A stretch of 64,000 bases of DNA from Pyrocephalus nanus (lineage: Eukaryota > Chordata > Aves > Passeriformes > Tyrannidae): contig CM076281.1 in assembly GCA_038380795.1 (NCBI GenBank), forward strand, positions 1-64,000. Direction: 5' to 3'. A program made the translations under genes and the position numbers. Within the stretch, counting starts at the first letter, position 1. Each line of letters opens with the position of its first letter. Positions 27,601-40,200 of the stretch are shown one piece after another. The notes beneath the pieces are model-generated. The model was not told the DNA's origin, did not search any database, and saw only the letters and a list, made by a program, of their open reading frames with translations.

Positions 27601-30600
27601 GGGGACGAGAAAAAGGGGGGACGCGAAAAAGGGGGGACGCGAAAAAGGGGGGACGAGAAGAAGGGGGACGAGAAGAAGGGGGACGAGAAGAAGGGGGACG
27701 AGAAGAAGGGGGACGATAAAAGGGGGGACGAGAAAAGGGGGGACGAGAAAAGGGGGGACGAGAAAAGGGGGGACGAGGAAAGGGACGGCGAGAAAAGCGG
27801 GGACGAGAAAAGGAGGGAAAAGAAGAAGGGGGGAAGAGAAGAAGGGGGGAAGAGAAAAAGGGGGGACGAGAAAAAGGGGGGACGCGAAAAAAGGGTACGA
27901 GAAAAAGGGGGGACGAGAAAAAGGGGGGACGCGAGAATGGGGGTACGCGAAAAAGGGGCGCCGCGAGAAAGGGGGGACGAGAAAAAGGGGGAACGCGAGA
28001 ATGGGGGTACGCGAAAAAGGGGGGACGCGAGAAAGGGGGGACGCGAGAAAGGGGGGACGCGAAAAATGAAGGACGAGAAGAAGGGGGGACGAGAAAAAGG
28101 GGGGACACGAAAAAGGGGGGACACGAGAAAGGGGGGACGCGAAAAAGTGGGGACGAGAAGAAGGGGGACGAGAAGAAGAGGGACAAGAAGAACGGGAACG
28201 AGAAGAAGGGGGACAAGAAAAGGGGGGACGAGAAAAGGGGGGACGAGAAAAGGGGGGTCGAGAAAAGGGGGGACGAGAAAAGGGGGGACGAGAAAAGGGG
28301 GGACGAGAAAAGGGGGGGCGAGAAAAGCGGGGACGAGAAAAGGAGGGAAAAGAAGAAGGGGGGACGAGAAGAAGGGGGGACGAGAAAAAGGGGGGACGAG
28401 AAAAAGGGGGGACGAGAAAAAGGGTGGACGAGAAAAAGAGGGGAAGGGGAAAAAGGGGGGGGCAAGAAAAAGGAGGGACAAGAAAAAGGGGGGACGAGAA
28501 GAAGGGGGACGAGAAGAAGGGGGACGAGGAGAAGGGGGGACGAGAAAATGGGGTGACGAGAAAAAGGGGGGACGAGAAAAAGAGGGGAAGGGGAAAAAGG
28601 GGGGGCAAGAAAAAGGAGGGACAAGAAAAAGGGGGGACGAGAAGAAGGGGGACGAGAAGAAGGGGGGACAACAAGAAGGGGTACGAGAAGAAGGGGGACG
28701 AGAAAAAAGGGGAACGAGAAAAGCGGGGACGAGAAAATGAGGGAAAAGACGACGAGGGGACGAGAAGAAGGGGGGACGCGAAAAAGGGGGGACGCGAAAA
28801 CGGGGAGACGAGTAAAAGGGGGACGAAAAGAATGGGGACGAGAAGAATGGGGACGAGAAGAAGGGGGACGAGAAAAGCGGGGACGAGAAAAGGGGGGAAA
28901 ATAAGAAGAGGGGACGAGAAGAAGGGGGGACGAGAAGAAGGGGGGAAGAGAAGAAGGGGGGACGAGAAGAAGGGGAGACGAGAAAAAGGGGGGACGAGAA
29001 AAAGGGGGGACGAGAAAAAGGAGGGATGAGAAAAAGGGGGGCGAGAAGAAGGGGGACGAAAAGAATGGGGACGAGAAAAGGGGGACGAGAAAAGGGGGGA
29101 CGAGAAAAAGGGGGGACGAGAAAAGCGGGGACGAGAAAATGAGGGAAAAGATGACGGGGGGACGAGAAGAAGGGGGGACAAGAAAAAGGAGGGACAAGAA
29201 AAAGGGGGGACGCGAAAAAGGGGGGACGCGAAAAAGGGGGGACGCGAAAAAGGGGGGACGAGAAGAAGGGGGACGAGAAGAAGGGGGACGAGAAGAAGGG
29301 GGACGAGAAAAGGGGGGACGAGAAAAGCGGGGACAAGAAAAGGGGGGAAAAGAAGAAGGGGGGAAGAGAAGAAGGGGGGACAAGAAGAAGGAGGGACGAG
29401 AAGAAGGGGGGACGAGAAAAAGGGGGAACGAGAAAAAGGGGAAACGAGAAAAATGGGGGACGAGAAAAAGGGGGGACGAGAAAAAAAATGGACGAGAAAA
29501 AGGGGGGACAAGAAAAAGGGGGGACGAGAAAAGCGGGGACGAGAAAATGAGGGAAAAGAAGACGGGGGGACGAGAAGAAGGGGGGACGAGAAAAAGGAGG
29601 GACGAGAAAAAGGGGGGACGCGAAAAAGAAGGGATGAGAAAAAGGGGGGCGAGAGAAAGGAGGGACAAGAAAAAGGGGGGACGAGAAGAAGGGGGACGAG
29701 AAGAAGGGGGACGAAAAGAATGGGGACGAGAAAAGGGGGACGAGAAAAGGGGGGACGAGAAAAAGGGGGGACGAGAAAAGCGGGGACGAGAAAATGAGGG
29801 AAAAGAAGACGGGGGGACGAGAAAAAGGGGGACGAGAAAAAGGGGGTATGAGAAAAATGGGAGACGCGAAAAAGGGGGGACGCGAAAAAGGGGGGACGAG
29901 AAGAAGGGGGACGAGAAGAAGGGGGACGAGAAGAAGGGGGACGAGAAAAGGGGGGACGAGAAAAGCGGGGACAAGAAAAGGGGGGAAAAGAAGAAGGGGG
30001 GACGAGAAGAAGGGGGGACAAGAAGAAGGGGGGACGAGAAGAAGGGGGGACGAGAAAAAGGGGGGACGAGAAAAAGGGGGGACGAGAAAAAAAATGGACG
30101 AGAAAAAGGGGGGACGAGAAAAAGGGGGGACGAGAAAAGCGGGGACGAGAAAATGAGGGAAAAGAAGACGGGGGGACGAGAAGAAGGGGGGCCGAGAAAA
30201 AGGAGGGACGAGAAAAAGGGGGGACGCGAAAAAGGGGGGACGCGAAAAAGGGGGGACGCGAAAAAGGGGGGACGAGAAGAAGGGGGACGAGAAGAAGGGG
30301 GACGAGAAGAAGGGGGACGAGAAGAAGGGGGACGAGAAAAGGGGGGACGAGAAAAGCGGGGACAAGAAAAGGGGGGAAAAGAAGAAGAGGGGACGAGAAG
30401 AAGGGGGGACGAGAAAAAGGGGGGACGAGGAAAAGGGGGACGAGAAAAACAGGGGACGAGAAAAAGGGGGGGGCGAGAAAAAGGACGGACAAGAAAAAGG
30501 AGGGACGAGAAAAAGGGGGACGAGAAAAAGGGGGGACGAGAAAAAGGGGAAACGAGAAAAATGGGGGACGAGAAAAAGGGGGGACGAGAAAAAAAATGGA

Positions 30601-33600
30601 TGAGAAAAAGGGGGGACGAGAAAAAGGGGGACGAGAAGAAGAGGGACGAGAAGAAGCTGGACGAGAAAAGGGGGGACTAGAAAAGGGGGACGAAAAACGG
30701 GGGGACGAGAAAAGGGGGGAGTAGAAAAGGGGGGACGAGAAAAGGGGGGGCGAGAAAAGCGGGGACGAGAAAAGGAGGGAAAAGAAGAAGGGGGGACGAG
30801 AAAAAGGGAGGACGAGAAAGAGGGGGGACGCGAAAAAAGGGGACGAGAAAAAGGGGGGAAGAGAAAAAGGGGGGACGCGAGAATGGGGGTACGAGAAAAA
30901 GGGTGGACGCGAGAAAGGGGGGACGAGAAAAAGGGGTGACACAAGAATGGGGGTACGCGAAAAAGGGGGGACGAGAGAAAGGGGGGACGCGAGAAAGGGG
31001 GGACGCGAGAAAGGGGGGACGCGAAAAATGAGGGACGAGAAGAAGGGGGACGAGAAAAGGGGGGACGAGAAAAGGGGGGACGAGAAAAGGGGGGACGAGA
31101 AAAGGAGGGTCGAGAAAAGGGGGGACGAGAAAAAGGGGGGACGAGAAAAGAAGGGGCGAGAAAAGCGGGGACGAGAAAAGGAGGGAAAAGAAGAAGGGGG
31201 GACGAGAAGAAGGGGGGACGGGAAAAATAGGGGATGAGAAAAAGGGGGGACGAGAAAAAGAGGGGAAGGGGAAAAAGGGGGGGCGAGAAAAAGGAGGGAC
31301 AAGAAAAAGGGGGGACGAGAAGAAGAGGGACGAGAAGAAGGGGGACGAGAAGAAGGGGGACGAGAAAAGGGGGGACGAGAAAAAGGGGGAACGAGAAAAG
31401 CGGGGAGGAGAAAATAAAGGAAAAGAAGACGGGGGGACGAGAAGAAGGGGGGACGAGAAAAAGGGGGGACGAGAAAATGGGGGGACGTGAATAAGGGGGA
31501 CGCGAAAAAGGGGAGATGCGAAAAAGGGGAGACGAGAAAAAGGGGGACGAGAAGAATGGGGACGAGAAGAAGGGGGACGAGAAAAGGGGGGACGAGAAAA
31601 GGGGGGACGAGAAAAGGGGGGACGAGAAAAGAGGGGACGAGAAAAGGAGGGAAAAGAAGAAGGGGGGACGAGAAGAAGGGGGGACGAGAAAAAGGGGGGA
31701 CGAGAAAAAGGGGGGACACGAAAAAGGTGGGACGCGAAAAAGGGGGGACGCGAAAAAGGGGGGACGCGAAAAAGGGGGGACGCGAAAAAGGAAGGACGAG
31801 AAGAAGGGGGACGAGAAGAAGGGGGACGAGAAGAAGGGGGACGAGAAAAGGGGGGACGAGAAAAGCAGGGACGAGAAAAGCATGGATGACAAAAGGGGGG
31901 AAAAGAAGAAGGGGGGACGAGAAGAAGGGGGGACGAGAAGAAGGGGGGACGATAAAAAAGGGGGACGCGAAAAAAGGAGGGACGAGAAAAAAGGGGGACG
32001 TGAAAAAGGGGGGACGCTAAAAAGGGGGGACGAGAAGAAGGGGGACGAAAAGAAGGGGGACGAGAAGAAGGGGGACGATAAAAGGGGGGACGAGAAAAGG
32101 GGGGACGAGAAAAGGGGGGTCGAGAAAAGGGGGGACGAGAAAAGGGGGGACGAGAAAAGGGGGACGAGAAAAGGGGGGGCGAGAAAAGCGGGGACGAGAA
32201 AAGGAGGGAAAAGAAGAAGAGGGGGACGAGAAGAAGGGGGGACGAAAAAAAGGGGGGACGAGAAAAAGGGGGGGCCAGAAAAAGGGGGGGCGAGAAAAAG
32301 GAGGGACAAGAAAAAGGGGGGACGAGAAGAAGGGGGACGAGAAGAAGGGGGACGAGAAGAAGGGGGACGAGAAGAAGGGGGACGAGAAAAGGGGGGACGA
32401 GAAAAAGGAAGGACGAGAAAGCGGGGACGAGAAAATGAGGGTAAAGAAGACGGGGGGACGAGAAGAAGGGGGGACGAGAAAAAGGGGGGATGCGAAAAAG
32501 GGGGGACGAGAAGAAGGGGGACGAGAAGAAGGGGGACGAGAAGAAGGGGGACAAGAAGAAGGGGAACGAGAAGAAGGGGGACAAGAAAAGGGGGGACGAG
32601 AAAAGGGGGGACGAGAAAAGGGAGGTGGAGAAAAGGGGGGACGAGAAAAGGGGGGACGAGAAAAGGGGGGACGAGAAAAGGGGGGACGAGAAAAGGGGGG
32701 ACGAGAAAAGGAGGGAAATGAAGAAGGGGGTACAAGAAGAAGGGGGGACGAGAAAAAGAGGGGACGAGAAAAAGGGGGGACGAGAAAAAGGGGGGACGAG
32801 AAAATGAGGGAAAAGAAGACGGGGGGACGAGAAAAGGGGGGACGAGAAAAGCGGGGACGAGAAAAGGGGGGAAAAGAAGAAGGGGGGACGAGAAGAAGGG
32901 AGGACGAGAAGAAGGGGGGACAAGAAGAAGGGGGGACGAGAAAAGGGGGGACGAGAAGAAGGGAGGACGAGAAAAAGGGGGGACGAGAAAAAGGGGGAGG
33001 AGAAAAACAGGGGACGAGAAAAAGGGGGGGTGAGAAAAAGGAGGGACAAGAAAAAGGGGGGACGAGAAAAATGGGGACGAGAAAAAGGGGGGACGAGAAA
33101 AAGGGGAGACGAGAAAAAGGGGGGACGCGAAAAAGGGGGGACGCGAAAAAGGGGGGACGCGAAAAAGGGGGGACGAGAAAAGGGGGGACGAGAAAAGGGG
33201 GGACGAGAAAAGCGGGGACGAGAAAATGAGGGAAAAGAAGACGGGGGGACGAGAAGAAGGGGGGGTGAGAAAAAGGGGGGACGAGAAAAAGGGGGGACGA
33301 GAAAAAGGGGGGACGAGAAAAAGGGGGGACGTGAAAAAGGGGGGACGCGAAAAAGGGGGGACGAGAAAAAGGGGGAGGAGAAAAACAGGGGACGAGAAAA
33401 AGGGGGGGCAAGAAAAAGGAGGGACAAGAAAAAGGGGGGACGAGAAAAAGGGGGACGAGAAAAAGGGGGGACGAGAAAAATGGGGGACAAGAAAAAGGGG
33501 GACGAGAAAAAGGGGGACGAGAAAAAGGGGGGATGAGAAAAATGGGGGACGAGAAAAAGGGGGGACGAGAAAAATGGGATGAGAAGAAGGGGGACGAGAA

Positions 33601-34983
33601 AAAGAGGGGACGAGAAAAAGGGGGGACGAGAAAAAGGGGGGACGAGAAAAAGGGGGGACGAGAAAAAGGGGGGACGAGAAAAAGGGGGGACGAGAAAAGG
33701 GAGGTGGAGAAAAGGGGGGACGAGAAAAGGGGGGACGAGAAAAGGGGGGACGAGAAAAGGGGGGACGAGAAAAGGGGGGACGAGAAAAGGAGGGAAATGA
33801 AGAAGGGGGTACAAGAAGAAGGGGGGACGAGAAAAAGAGGGGACGAGAAAAAGGGGGGACGAGAAAAAGGGGGGACGAGAAAATGAGGGAAAAGAAGACG
33901 GGGGGACGAGAAAAGGGGGGACGAGAAAAGCGGGGACGAGAAAAGGGGGGAAAAGAAGAAGGGGGGACGAGAAGAAGGGAGGACGAGAAGAAGGGGGGAC
34001 AAGAAGAAGGGGGGACGAGAAAAGGGGGGACGAGAAGAAGGGAGGACGAGAAAAAGGGGGGACGAGAAAAAGGGGGAGGAGAAAAACAGGGGACGAGAAA
34101 AAGGGGGGGTGAGAAAAAGGAGGGACAAGAAAAAGGGGGGACGAGAAAAATGGGGACGAGAAAAAGGGGGGACGAGAAAAAGGGGAGACGAGAAAAAGGG
34201 GGGACGCGAAAAAGGGGGGACGCGAAAAAGGGGGGACGCGAAAAAGGGGGGACGAGAAAAGGGGGGACGAGAAAAGGGGGGACGAGAAAAGCGGGGACGA
34301 GAAAATGAGGGAAAAGAAGACGGGGGGACGAGAAGAAGGGGGGGTGAGAAAAAGGGGGGACGAGAAAAAGGGGGGACGAGAAAAAGGGGGGACGAGAAAA
34401 AGGGGGGACGAGAAAAAGGGGGGACGTGAAAAAGGGGGGACGCGAAAAAGGGGGGACGAGAAAAAGGGGGAGGAGAAAAACAGGGGACGAGAAAAAGGGG
34501 GGGCGAGAAAAAGGAGGGACAAGAAAAAGGGGGGACGAGAAAAAGGGGGACGAGAAAAAGGGGGGACGAGAAAAAGGGGGGACGAGAAAAAGGGGGGAAG
34601 AGAAAAATGGGGGACAAGAAAAAGGGGGACGAGAAAAAGGGGGACGAGAAAAAGGGGGGATGAGAAAAATGGGGGACGAGAAAAAGGGGGGACGAGAAAA
34701 ATGGGATGAGAAGAAGGGGGACGAGAAAAAGAGGGGACGAGAAAAAGGGGGACGAGAAAAAGGGGGACGAGAAAAAGGGGGGACGAGAAAAAGGGGGGAC
34801 GAGAAAATGGGGGGACGAGCAAAAGGGAGGACGAGAAAAAGGGGGGGAAGAAAAAAAGGGGGGAAGAAAAAAAGGGGGGAAGAAAAAAAGGGGGGAAGAA
34901 AAAAAGGGGGGAAGAAAAAAAGGGGGGAAGAAAAAAAGGGGGGAAGAAAAAAAGGGGGGAAGAAAAAAAGGGGGGAAGAAAAA
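24601..34983. repeat. 10.4-kb G/A-rich minisatellite, 14-16 bp unit GGGGGGACGAGAAAAA
   Basis: About 650-700 units of a G-run, ACGAG and an A-run fill this stretch. Variants include ACGCG (two CpGs), GAGAAGAAGGGGG (15 bp) and GAAAAGAAG. The + strand has almost no T, so no stop codon can form on it, and the minus strand has almost no A, with the same effect. All six frames are therefore open over long distances, including a 3,497-codon minus-strand frame from 35,075 to 24,582. These frames are products of composition. Each unit carries at least one CpG and a run of four to seven G. The right edge, 34,848-34,983, is a homogeneous 16-bp block of GGGGGGAAGAAAAAAA. Confidence 0.95.
32617..34620. 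repeat. Higher-order duplication of about 1.08 kb within the minisatellite
   Basis: Rare variants recur in the same order with a shift of 1,079 bp: GGGAGGTGGAG at 32,618 and 33,698, the GAAATGAAGAAGGGGGTAC variant near 32,714 and 33,793, and GGGGGAGGAGAAAAACAGG near 32,993 and 34,072. Further right the shift grows to 1,095 bp, which is one extra unit. So 32,617-33,530 and 33,697-34,620 are recent copies. Confidence 0.85.
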
Positions 34984-37466
34984 CCTCCTAAACAGCCCAG
35001 CAGGTTTCTGGGGGAACCCGAATTATTTCTGCAGTTCACAAGCTGCACGTCCCTAAAGCATTCCCTTGGGAACACTCAGCTTTCCACAAGCATTTCCTAC
35101 TTCAGTTTGGACTTCCAGCACATTTAAAGACAATTTAAATCAGAATGAAGGGACTTGATGACAACACAGCATTGGGTCAGGGACATCAGGACACTCAAAC
35201 CATACTCACTGTGGACTCTCCAGCCCCAGCACTCCTGGAGCCTCCTCATTTCTCACAGAGACTCACTTCTGTTTCAAGGACTCCCATCAGGAAATGGATC
35301 CCTGTTCCCAGAAGCAAATTTCAAGGGTCTTCTTACAACCTGCAAACCACAAGAATGACCAAGGGCAGCTTCTGGCAGAGGACACAAAGAGGATTGTGGG
35401 GATCACACACCTTGACCTGGGAGGGCTCCAGCTTTCACCTGCCATCCCCAAGCAGTTCTAGATTTTCATGCTGCTTTGCTTCACAGGCCTTTTCTGCCAA
35501 GCTCGCTGCTGGAGGATTTTGTCTGGTCTTGAGACGTGTCTTACAAAGCTGAGCTTTATGAGAACTGAGGCACTTTTCATTATTCCTGACTCTTCCAGGG
35601 CTGCACTTGCCAGGATCCTTTGGGCACAAGGGAGCTTCCAGACTGCCCCAAACCTTCACAGCCCACTTGCTCTTCTTACCACAGCTGGACCTGGTGAGTG
35701 TCCCTTCAGAAAGAGAAGGCAATGAACCTTTCTGAAACCAGAACCTCCCCAGCTTTGCTTTCCCATTCCATGTTTTGTTCCCTACACAACTGAGGCCCTT
35801 TCAGGCCTTGCCCAGTGGCAGCCAAGGAATCCAACCCAAGAACCTGCCAGGGAGCAGCGTCTGTGCCACAGCAGCAGCATTCCAGGCCTGGCACTGCCGA
35901 CCCTCCGCTTCTCCCAACAGCTCCAGTGGCATCACAACTTGTCCCCAAGGCAGAAAGGCTCCTTTTGGGAGCACCATGAGCCATCTATACTGTAGCGCTG
36001 GAATTCCATCTCCTGAACAAGCTGGGAGAAGCAGGGAACAAACCAGGACCTTACAGGTCAATTAGGGACACCAAACAGCAGCTCCAAGAAAGGTACTGAG
36101 TCAACACCTCACCAAAGACACACGACAGCAAGGCCTAACACCTAGACAATCATTTCAGTTTTCAATTTATAAAGTCAAACTAAAGTAAAGCTTTTCAGAC
36201 ACTTGGGAAGACTCAATCCCATTGTAACCAGTTTGTGGGACTCGTTCCCAGCCTCCTGAGGTTCATTTCCCACCTCACTCGTGGCTGCACTAGACCTGGC
36301 TACACACACACACACATAAAAGGAGCTGCTGCAACTTGTCCAGTTTCCTGCTTCTCCTTGAAACTCCTCCAGCTGTTTACCCAGCTCTCCAGGGTCCATT
36401 CCTTTGCCCACTGGACTTGTTCCCAGGGCTGCCAGGGCCACCCTGGGCTCTCACCTGCCCTCACACTGAGTGACCTTTCCCAGCCCCGAGTCCATCCAGC
36501 ACTGACCGAGCTGCTGGAGGCTGCAGTTCTCTCTGCTCCTTCCCTTCCTCTGCCTGGAGAACACCCCTTCCAGCTCCTGCACCCCCACCTCTTACCTCCC
36601 AGAAAAGCAGAGCTGCGTCCTCCTGGATCCTCCAGCTGGACGCTGCTGGCTCTGTGCAGCTCCCACCCTGCAGCAGGGATGGCAAAGGGAGCTGGGACAC
36701 CACTGCCCCCAAACCTGCCCAGTCTCCAGCTGCTGCACACACCTGCTGTTGTGCCCACGGGCAAGGCACTTGAGGAAACAACTCCTCACAAGTCACAGGA
36801 TAATAGGAACAGTTGAAACAAACCCAATCCAACACATCAGATACAGATTTATGGGATCTGATAAATGAGCAAGGTATCAAATCCTGACTGCCTCGAGAGA
36901 CAGAACTGTGGCTAAGCAGTAATCTCTCCCCCACGGCCCCCTCACGCTCCACCCCCAGCCCACAGGGCAGCTGGGCAGCCCCGGCGCAGCCGATCCCGCA
37001 GTCTCCGGGAACTGCCACAATTCCTATGGGTGCGTCCACCCGCAGGGGAGGCTGCGGGGCGGCTACAAGAGGCTCCTGCTGGCCAGACTCTGACCAACAG
37101 AGCTGGCTTTAGGCCAGGCCTGGCACTATCCGGCTGTGGGTATGGGCAGCTTCTCGGGAGCTCCAAGTTGGCCACCCCTGGAGCGCTGGCCGGGTGCCCC
37201 AGCAGGGCCAAGGGTGGAGGGCACGGAACAGCTGCACACACCTGGCCTGCCTTTCTCCAGCAACACTCACACCAACTGCACACTTCAGCCAGGGCACCTG
37301 AGCACAGGCAGCCTTCACCCTGTTCCTCAGGGGCAGCAGCCCCTGGGCAGCAACTCTCGGGGAACTTCTCATCCTTTCCCTTCGCTCCTTTGATCCCTGG
37401 TCAGGATAGACACATGCAAGAAACAACTTCTTGGAGGAGATGCCATAGACAACAACTCCCTATTGT

Positions 37467-37949
37467 TCATAAAATCAGTGTAATTACTATGATTAGTGGA
37501 TGAAATAAAGTCTTCAAAAACTTCCTATCCGATGGTGAGAATGCTGTAAATATATCCCCCCAGGAGTGAGCAGTGAGTTGTTCTACCTGATGCCCAAAGG
37601 TCACCAATGGACCTCCTCTATTTACTGTTTGCATTTGGTGATCAAGTCTCATCCAGCCACCCTCCAGGGGGGCAGGTAAACCTGCCCTGCCTGCCCTGCC
37701 CAGGGAAAGGGAACTGACCCCAGTGTTCCTCAGCACAAGGCAGCCCTTGGAAATATCCACTGCCATTCCACAGTCAGGGAAAGCAACAAGCACTCCACAA
37801 GGCTGCTGTGGCACAGGACCAATCTGAAGCTCAGCTTTTCTCTTTACCACTTCACCTTGTTTGCCACCTCGTTCTATCATCAAAACTTGCTGTCCTTGCA
37901 CCTTTTTAGGCTGACCATGAGTTGAAGAGGCCTCCGCTCCAGCACCCAC
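37467..37949 (-). pseudogene. Possible ERV env transmembrane-tail fragment, unit 1
   Basis: A 160-codon minus-strand frame ends with FLKTLFHPLIIVITLIL and a stop. After the stop the same frame continues with a Cys-rich GSCCLWHLL. A hydrophobic anchor followed by a Cys-containing short tail is typical of retroviral Env transmembrane subunits, and the strand matches the other ERV pieces. The upstream part of the frame resembles nothing I know. This is weak evidence; the frame may be chance. Confidence 0.25.
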
Positions 37950-38209
37950 ATGGGCCTGAGCCCTTTGACAAGATCCATTTTTCCAAGGAATTCAAAGCTC
38001 CACCTGAGGGCCATGGGCTTTTCTCACCCACCCTTGTGCTGGAGCTTGGCCTTCATCTCACTCTGCCTTCACTTCTTGCAGTGGCTGCACCATTTCCTGC
38101 CCTGCCTTGGCTGGAGCTCAGCATCCTGATCCCATCCCTGCCAGCCCCCGGAACCGCTGACTCAGCAATGGGGGGCCCTCCATTGCCAAGTGCACGCTCC
38201 CGTCGGGGC

Positions 38210-38640
38210 TCATGGGGGGAGCAGGAGGTCAAAGGCTCCAGCCCTCCTGGGACAACCTTCCACCACTACAACCAACAAAGGAGCCTCTCCAGCCCTGCCT
38301 CCAAAAGCATCCTGAACAAACCCAGTCCAGCTCCACGGGACAAACTGCTCCCTGTCTGCCCAGTCCAATCTGATCCCAGAGGCTCCCAGCTCATGCAGCC
38401 CAACTGCCCAGGAGATCACAGACTCCCTGGTCTTTGCTTTAAACCTCTCCAGAACACCAGCAAGTTCAGGCTGAGTAAAATCCTCCACCACATCAGGCCT
38501 GACCGGATAACCATCGGGGTCACCTTCCACTTTCCCTCCTGTTATTTGCTGTGCTTCAGCAAACACTTCACCCTCTGAAACACGCTCTAAAGCAGTTAAA
38601 TCACAAGCATCTCCACCCCAGTTTTTTTGGATCCCAACCT
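38210..38640 (-). pseudogene. Possible ERV gag (capsid-like) fragment, unit 1
   Basis: A minus-strand frame has an acidic, helical-looking stretch with PELAGVLERFKAKTRESV and SWAVGLHELGASGIRLDW. The blend of a charged helix, ESVISWAVGLHE and a DWADREQF block resembles the capsid C-terminal part of class I/III retroviral Gag, but I cannot confirm this by alignment. A TAAAT insertion at about 38,597 introduces a stop upstream of the frame; unit 3 lacks it. Its position after the protease is out of normal gag-pro order, so it may be a separate insertion. It could also be chance. Confidence 0.33.
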
Positions 38641-38761
38641 ATCCCAGCCTCTGCAGTCACAGCATGCACTGGTTTACTTGACCACTTTGCTTCTCATATT
38701 TATATTGGGCTACCTGGAGAGTCACTTCTGCTACTGTTTGACAACTGTCTAACCTGGCCCT

Positions 38762-39134
38762 TCATAGGCCACACTGTTTTTCACTGGCCCACACCACAGG
38801 AACAACTGCATCTGCCGCTTCAGTTGGGACGGTGCTGCTGACGGGAGTTACTTCCTGCACAAGAAGAGCTGCTGCTCTCACACATTTAGTTTCAGCAACT
38901 ACAGTTTCCATCTCCCCATTTTCCAAGTTGATTTCTGCCTCAACTTGTCCAACCAATCTCTTCCGAGCAAAGGTTTAGGGGAGCTTGCAAATTAACCAAC
39001 CGAGGAATTACCCAGTGTTTTCCCAGTTTAACCCCTGTCACACCAATCACCTTCACAGTGCCATCCCTTAATTCTCCCTCCGGTGTGTTAAGGGCTGAGG
39101 AAGCTTGACCTTTGTCTGACCAGGACACGTGCAA
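38762..39134 (-). pseudogene. ERV protease and protease-RT linker fossil, unit 1
   Basis: This is a better-preserved aspartic protease region than the one at 41.6 kb. Reading leftward, the active-site triplet DTG is changed to DKG (39,108-39,116). It is followed by SSALNTPEGEL, the flap-side block KVIGVTGVKLGKHW, and the C-terminal LLGRDW block at 38,953-38,970, which sits one frame away. The linker ENGEMETVVAETKC then runs to VVWAS near 38,780, where similarity to an RT start breaks off. The altered catalytic triplet plus the frameshift make it inactive. It shares its sequence with the 41.34-41.67 kb fossil, so both come from the same ERV family. Confidence 0.72.
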
Positions 39135-39659
39135 ACCAAATGCCGGGGACTGGAACCCACACCTTGCACTCCTGCAGCTCTCACAAATCCAGTCAAGAGA
39201 AAACAGCCAACGGTACCATCACCACTCCTTCCTTAATTCCAATCCCACACTCCTTTTGCCGTTAGAGCACCACTTTTAGAACCCAGTTCCAAGTCCATTC
39301 CAGAGCTGCATGGCCAGGACGGACAGCTATACCTCTGATACTCTCAGGAATGCCTGAATCCATTCCAGGGACCTTGCTTTGAGCTCCCCAGCTTGGGGCA
39401 CTCGGAGGAGCTCCCCGAAGAACCCTTTCGGTGCGCGCCAGAGTCCTCCGAGTGTCCCCGAGCCTGGGGTGCACCAACAGCACTGTCCCTCCAGGGGGGC
39501 CCAATCTGCTCCCGAAATGCAGCGGGACCTTGCCCGTGTCCCAGACTGCTCCGGGGATCTGAGGGCCTTCCCGAGAACATCTCGGTGCCGGCATGAAGGT
39601 CCAGAGATCCCTGGGAACCACGGGAGAGCAGGCACAGAGTCCCTGCCGGGGGGCCAATT

Positions 39660-40200
39660 TGGCTGCCTGAAAGCAGCTTGGCAAAGAAGCCTCTAAGACT
39701 CAGCTGGTGAGTTTTAGAAGCCAGGCATTCCTTGCTGACAACACCCTGCAGTGATCCCAGCCCACCGGGGGTCCTGGCCATCAGCTCCCGCATACAGAGG
39801 GGTCTCCACTGCAGCTGAAGGGAGGGCTTAGCATTCCAGGAGGGTTCATTTGGTTCCCTGCATTCCTGTTCCACGCTCAGGACATTCCCCAGCACTTACA
39901 ACCATACACACCTACCCTGATAAGGTTTCTGAGGGGCTTCATCAAGGGGCCTCCGAGGTCTTCTCTGTCTGGAGCCCCCAAAGTCCCAAGTGCCTGCCTT
40001 AGGAACCTCAAAAGACAACTCGCCTGCTGACAGAGGAACTTGGGTGCTGCTTGGCTGCTGCCTCAGTTCCCGTCTTCCTTGTTTCTTCACCTCGCTGGCT
40101 TAGTTCCTTTCAATCCCCTGGCTCAGCTCTGTGCACTTTCCACGCCACAGCCCACTGCAAAAAGTATCAGCTCTCGTTACACCTCAAAACTCGGACAGCA
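39660..40200 (-). repeat. Candidate ERV LTR, about 541 bp, unit 1
   Basis: The segment starts with TGCTGTCC directly after the polypurine tract and could end at GGCAGCCA (39,660). These ends form an imperfect inverted pair of TG...CA type. Three bases later a TGGCCCCCCGGCAGGGAC stretch (39,639-39,656) could be a degenerate primer-binding site. I do not see a clear TATA box or AATAAA, so the call rests on position and ends. Downstream on the same strand a second protease fragment follows, as expected if this LTR is shared by two proviruses. Confidence 0.4.

Noticed and set aside
24601..34983. CRISPR-like regular short repeats.
   Set aside because: The units are contiguous with no unique spacers, there are no cas genes, and the setting is a eukaryotic telomere.
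24542..35127. Very long frames on both strands in the G/A-rich satellite, Pro/Ser/Phe-rich on minus and Lys/Arg/Gly/Glu-rich on plus.
   Set aside because: The + strand almost lacks T and the minus strand almost lacks A, and every stop codon needs both, so openness is automatic. Overlapping frames of similar length in several phases confirm that composition is the cause.
36300..36318. CA microsatellite as a regulatory Z-DNA element.
   Set aside because: It is only about seven CA units long, and it is noted only as a length marker between units and as the site of a chimeric junction elsewhere.
35145..37503. Open frames in the outer spacer repeated identically in all three units (for example 135, 193 and 157 codons).
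   Set aside because: Identity among units follows from recent duplication. Frames overlap on both strands and show no domain, so there is no sign of coding constraint.
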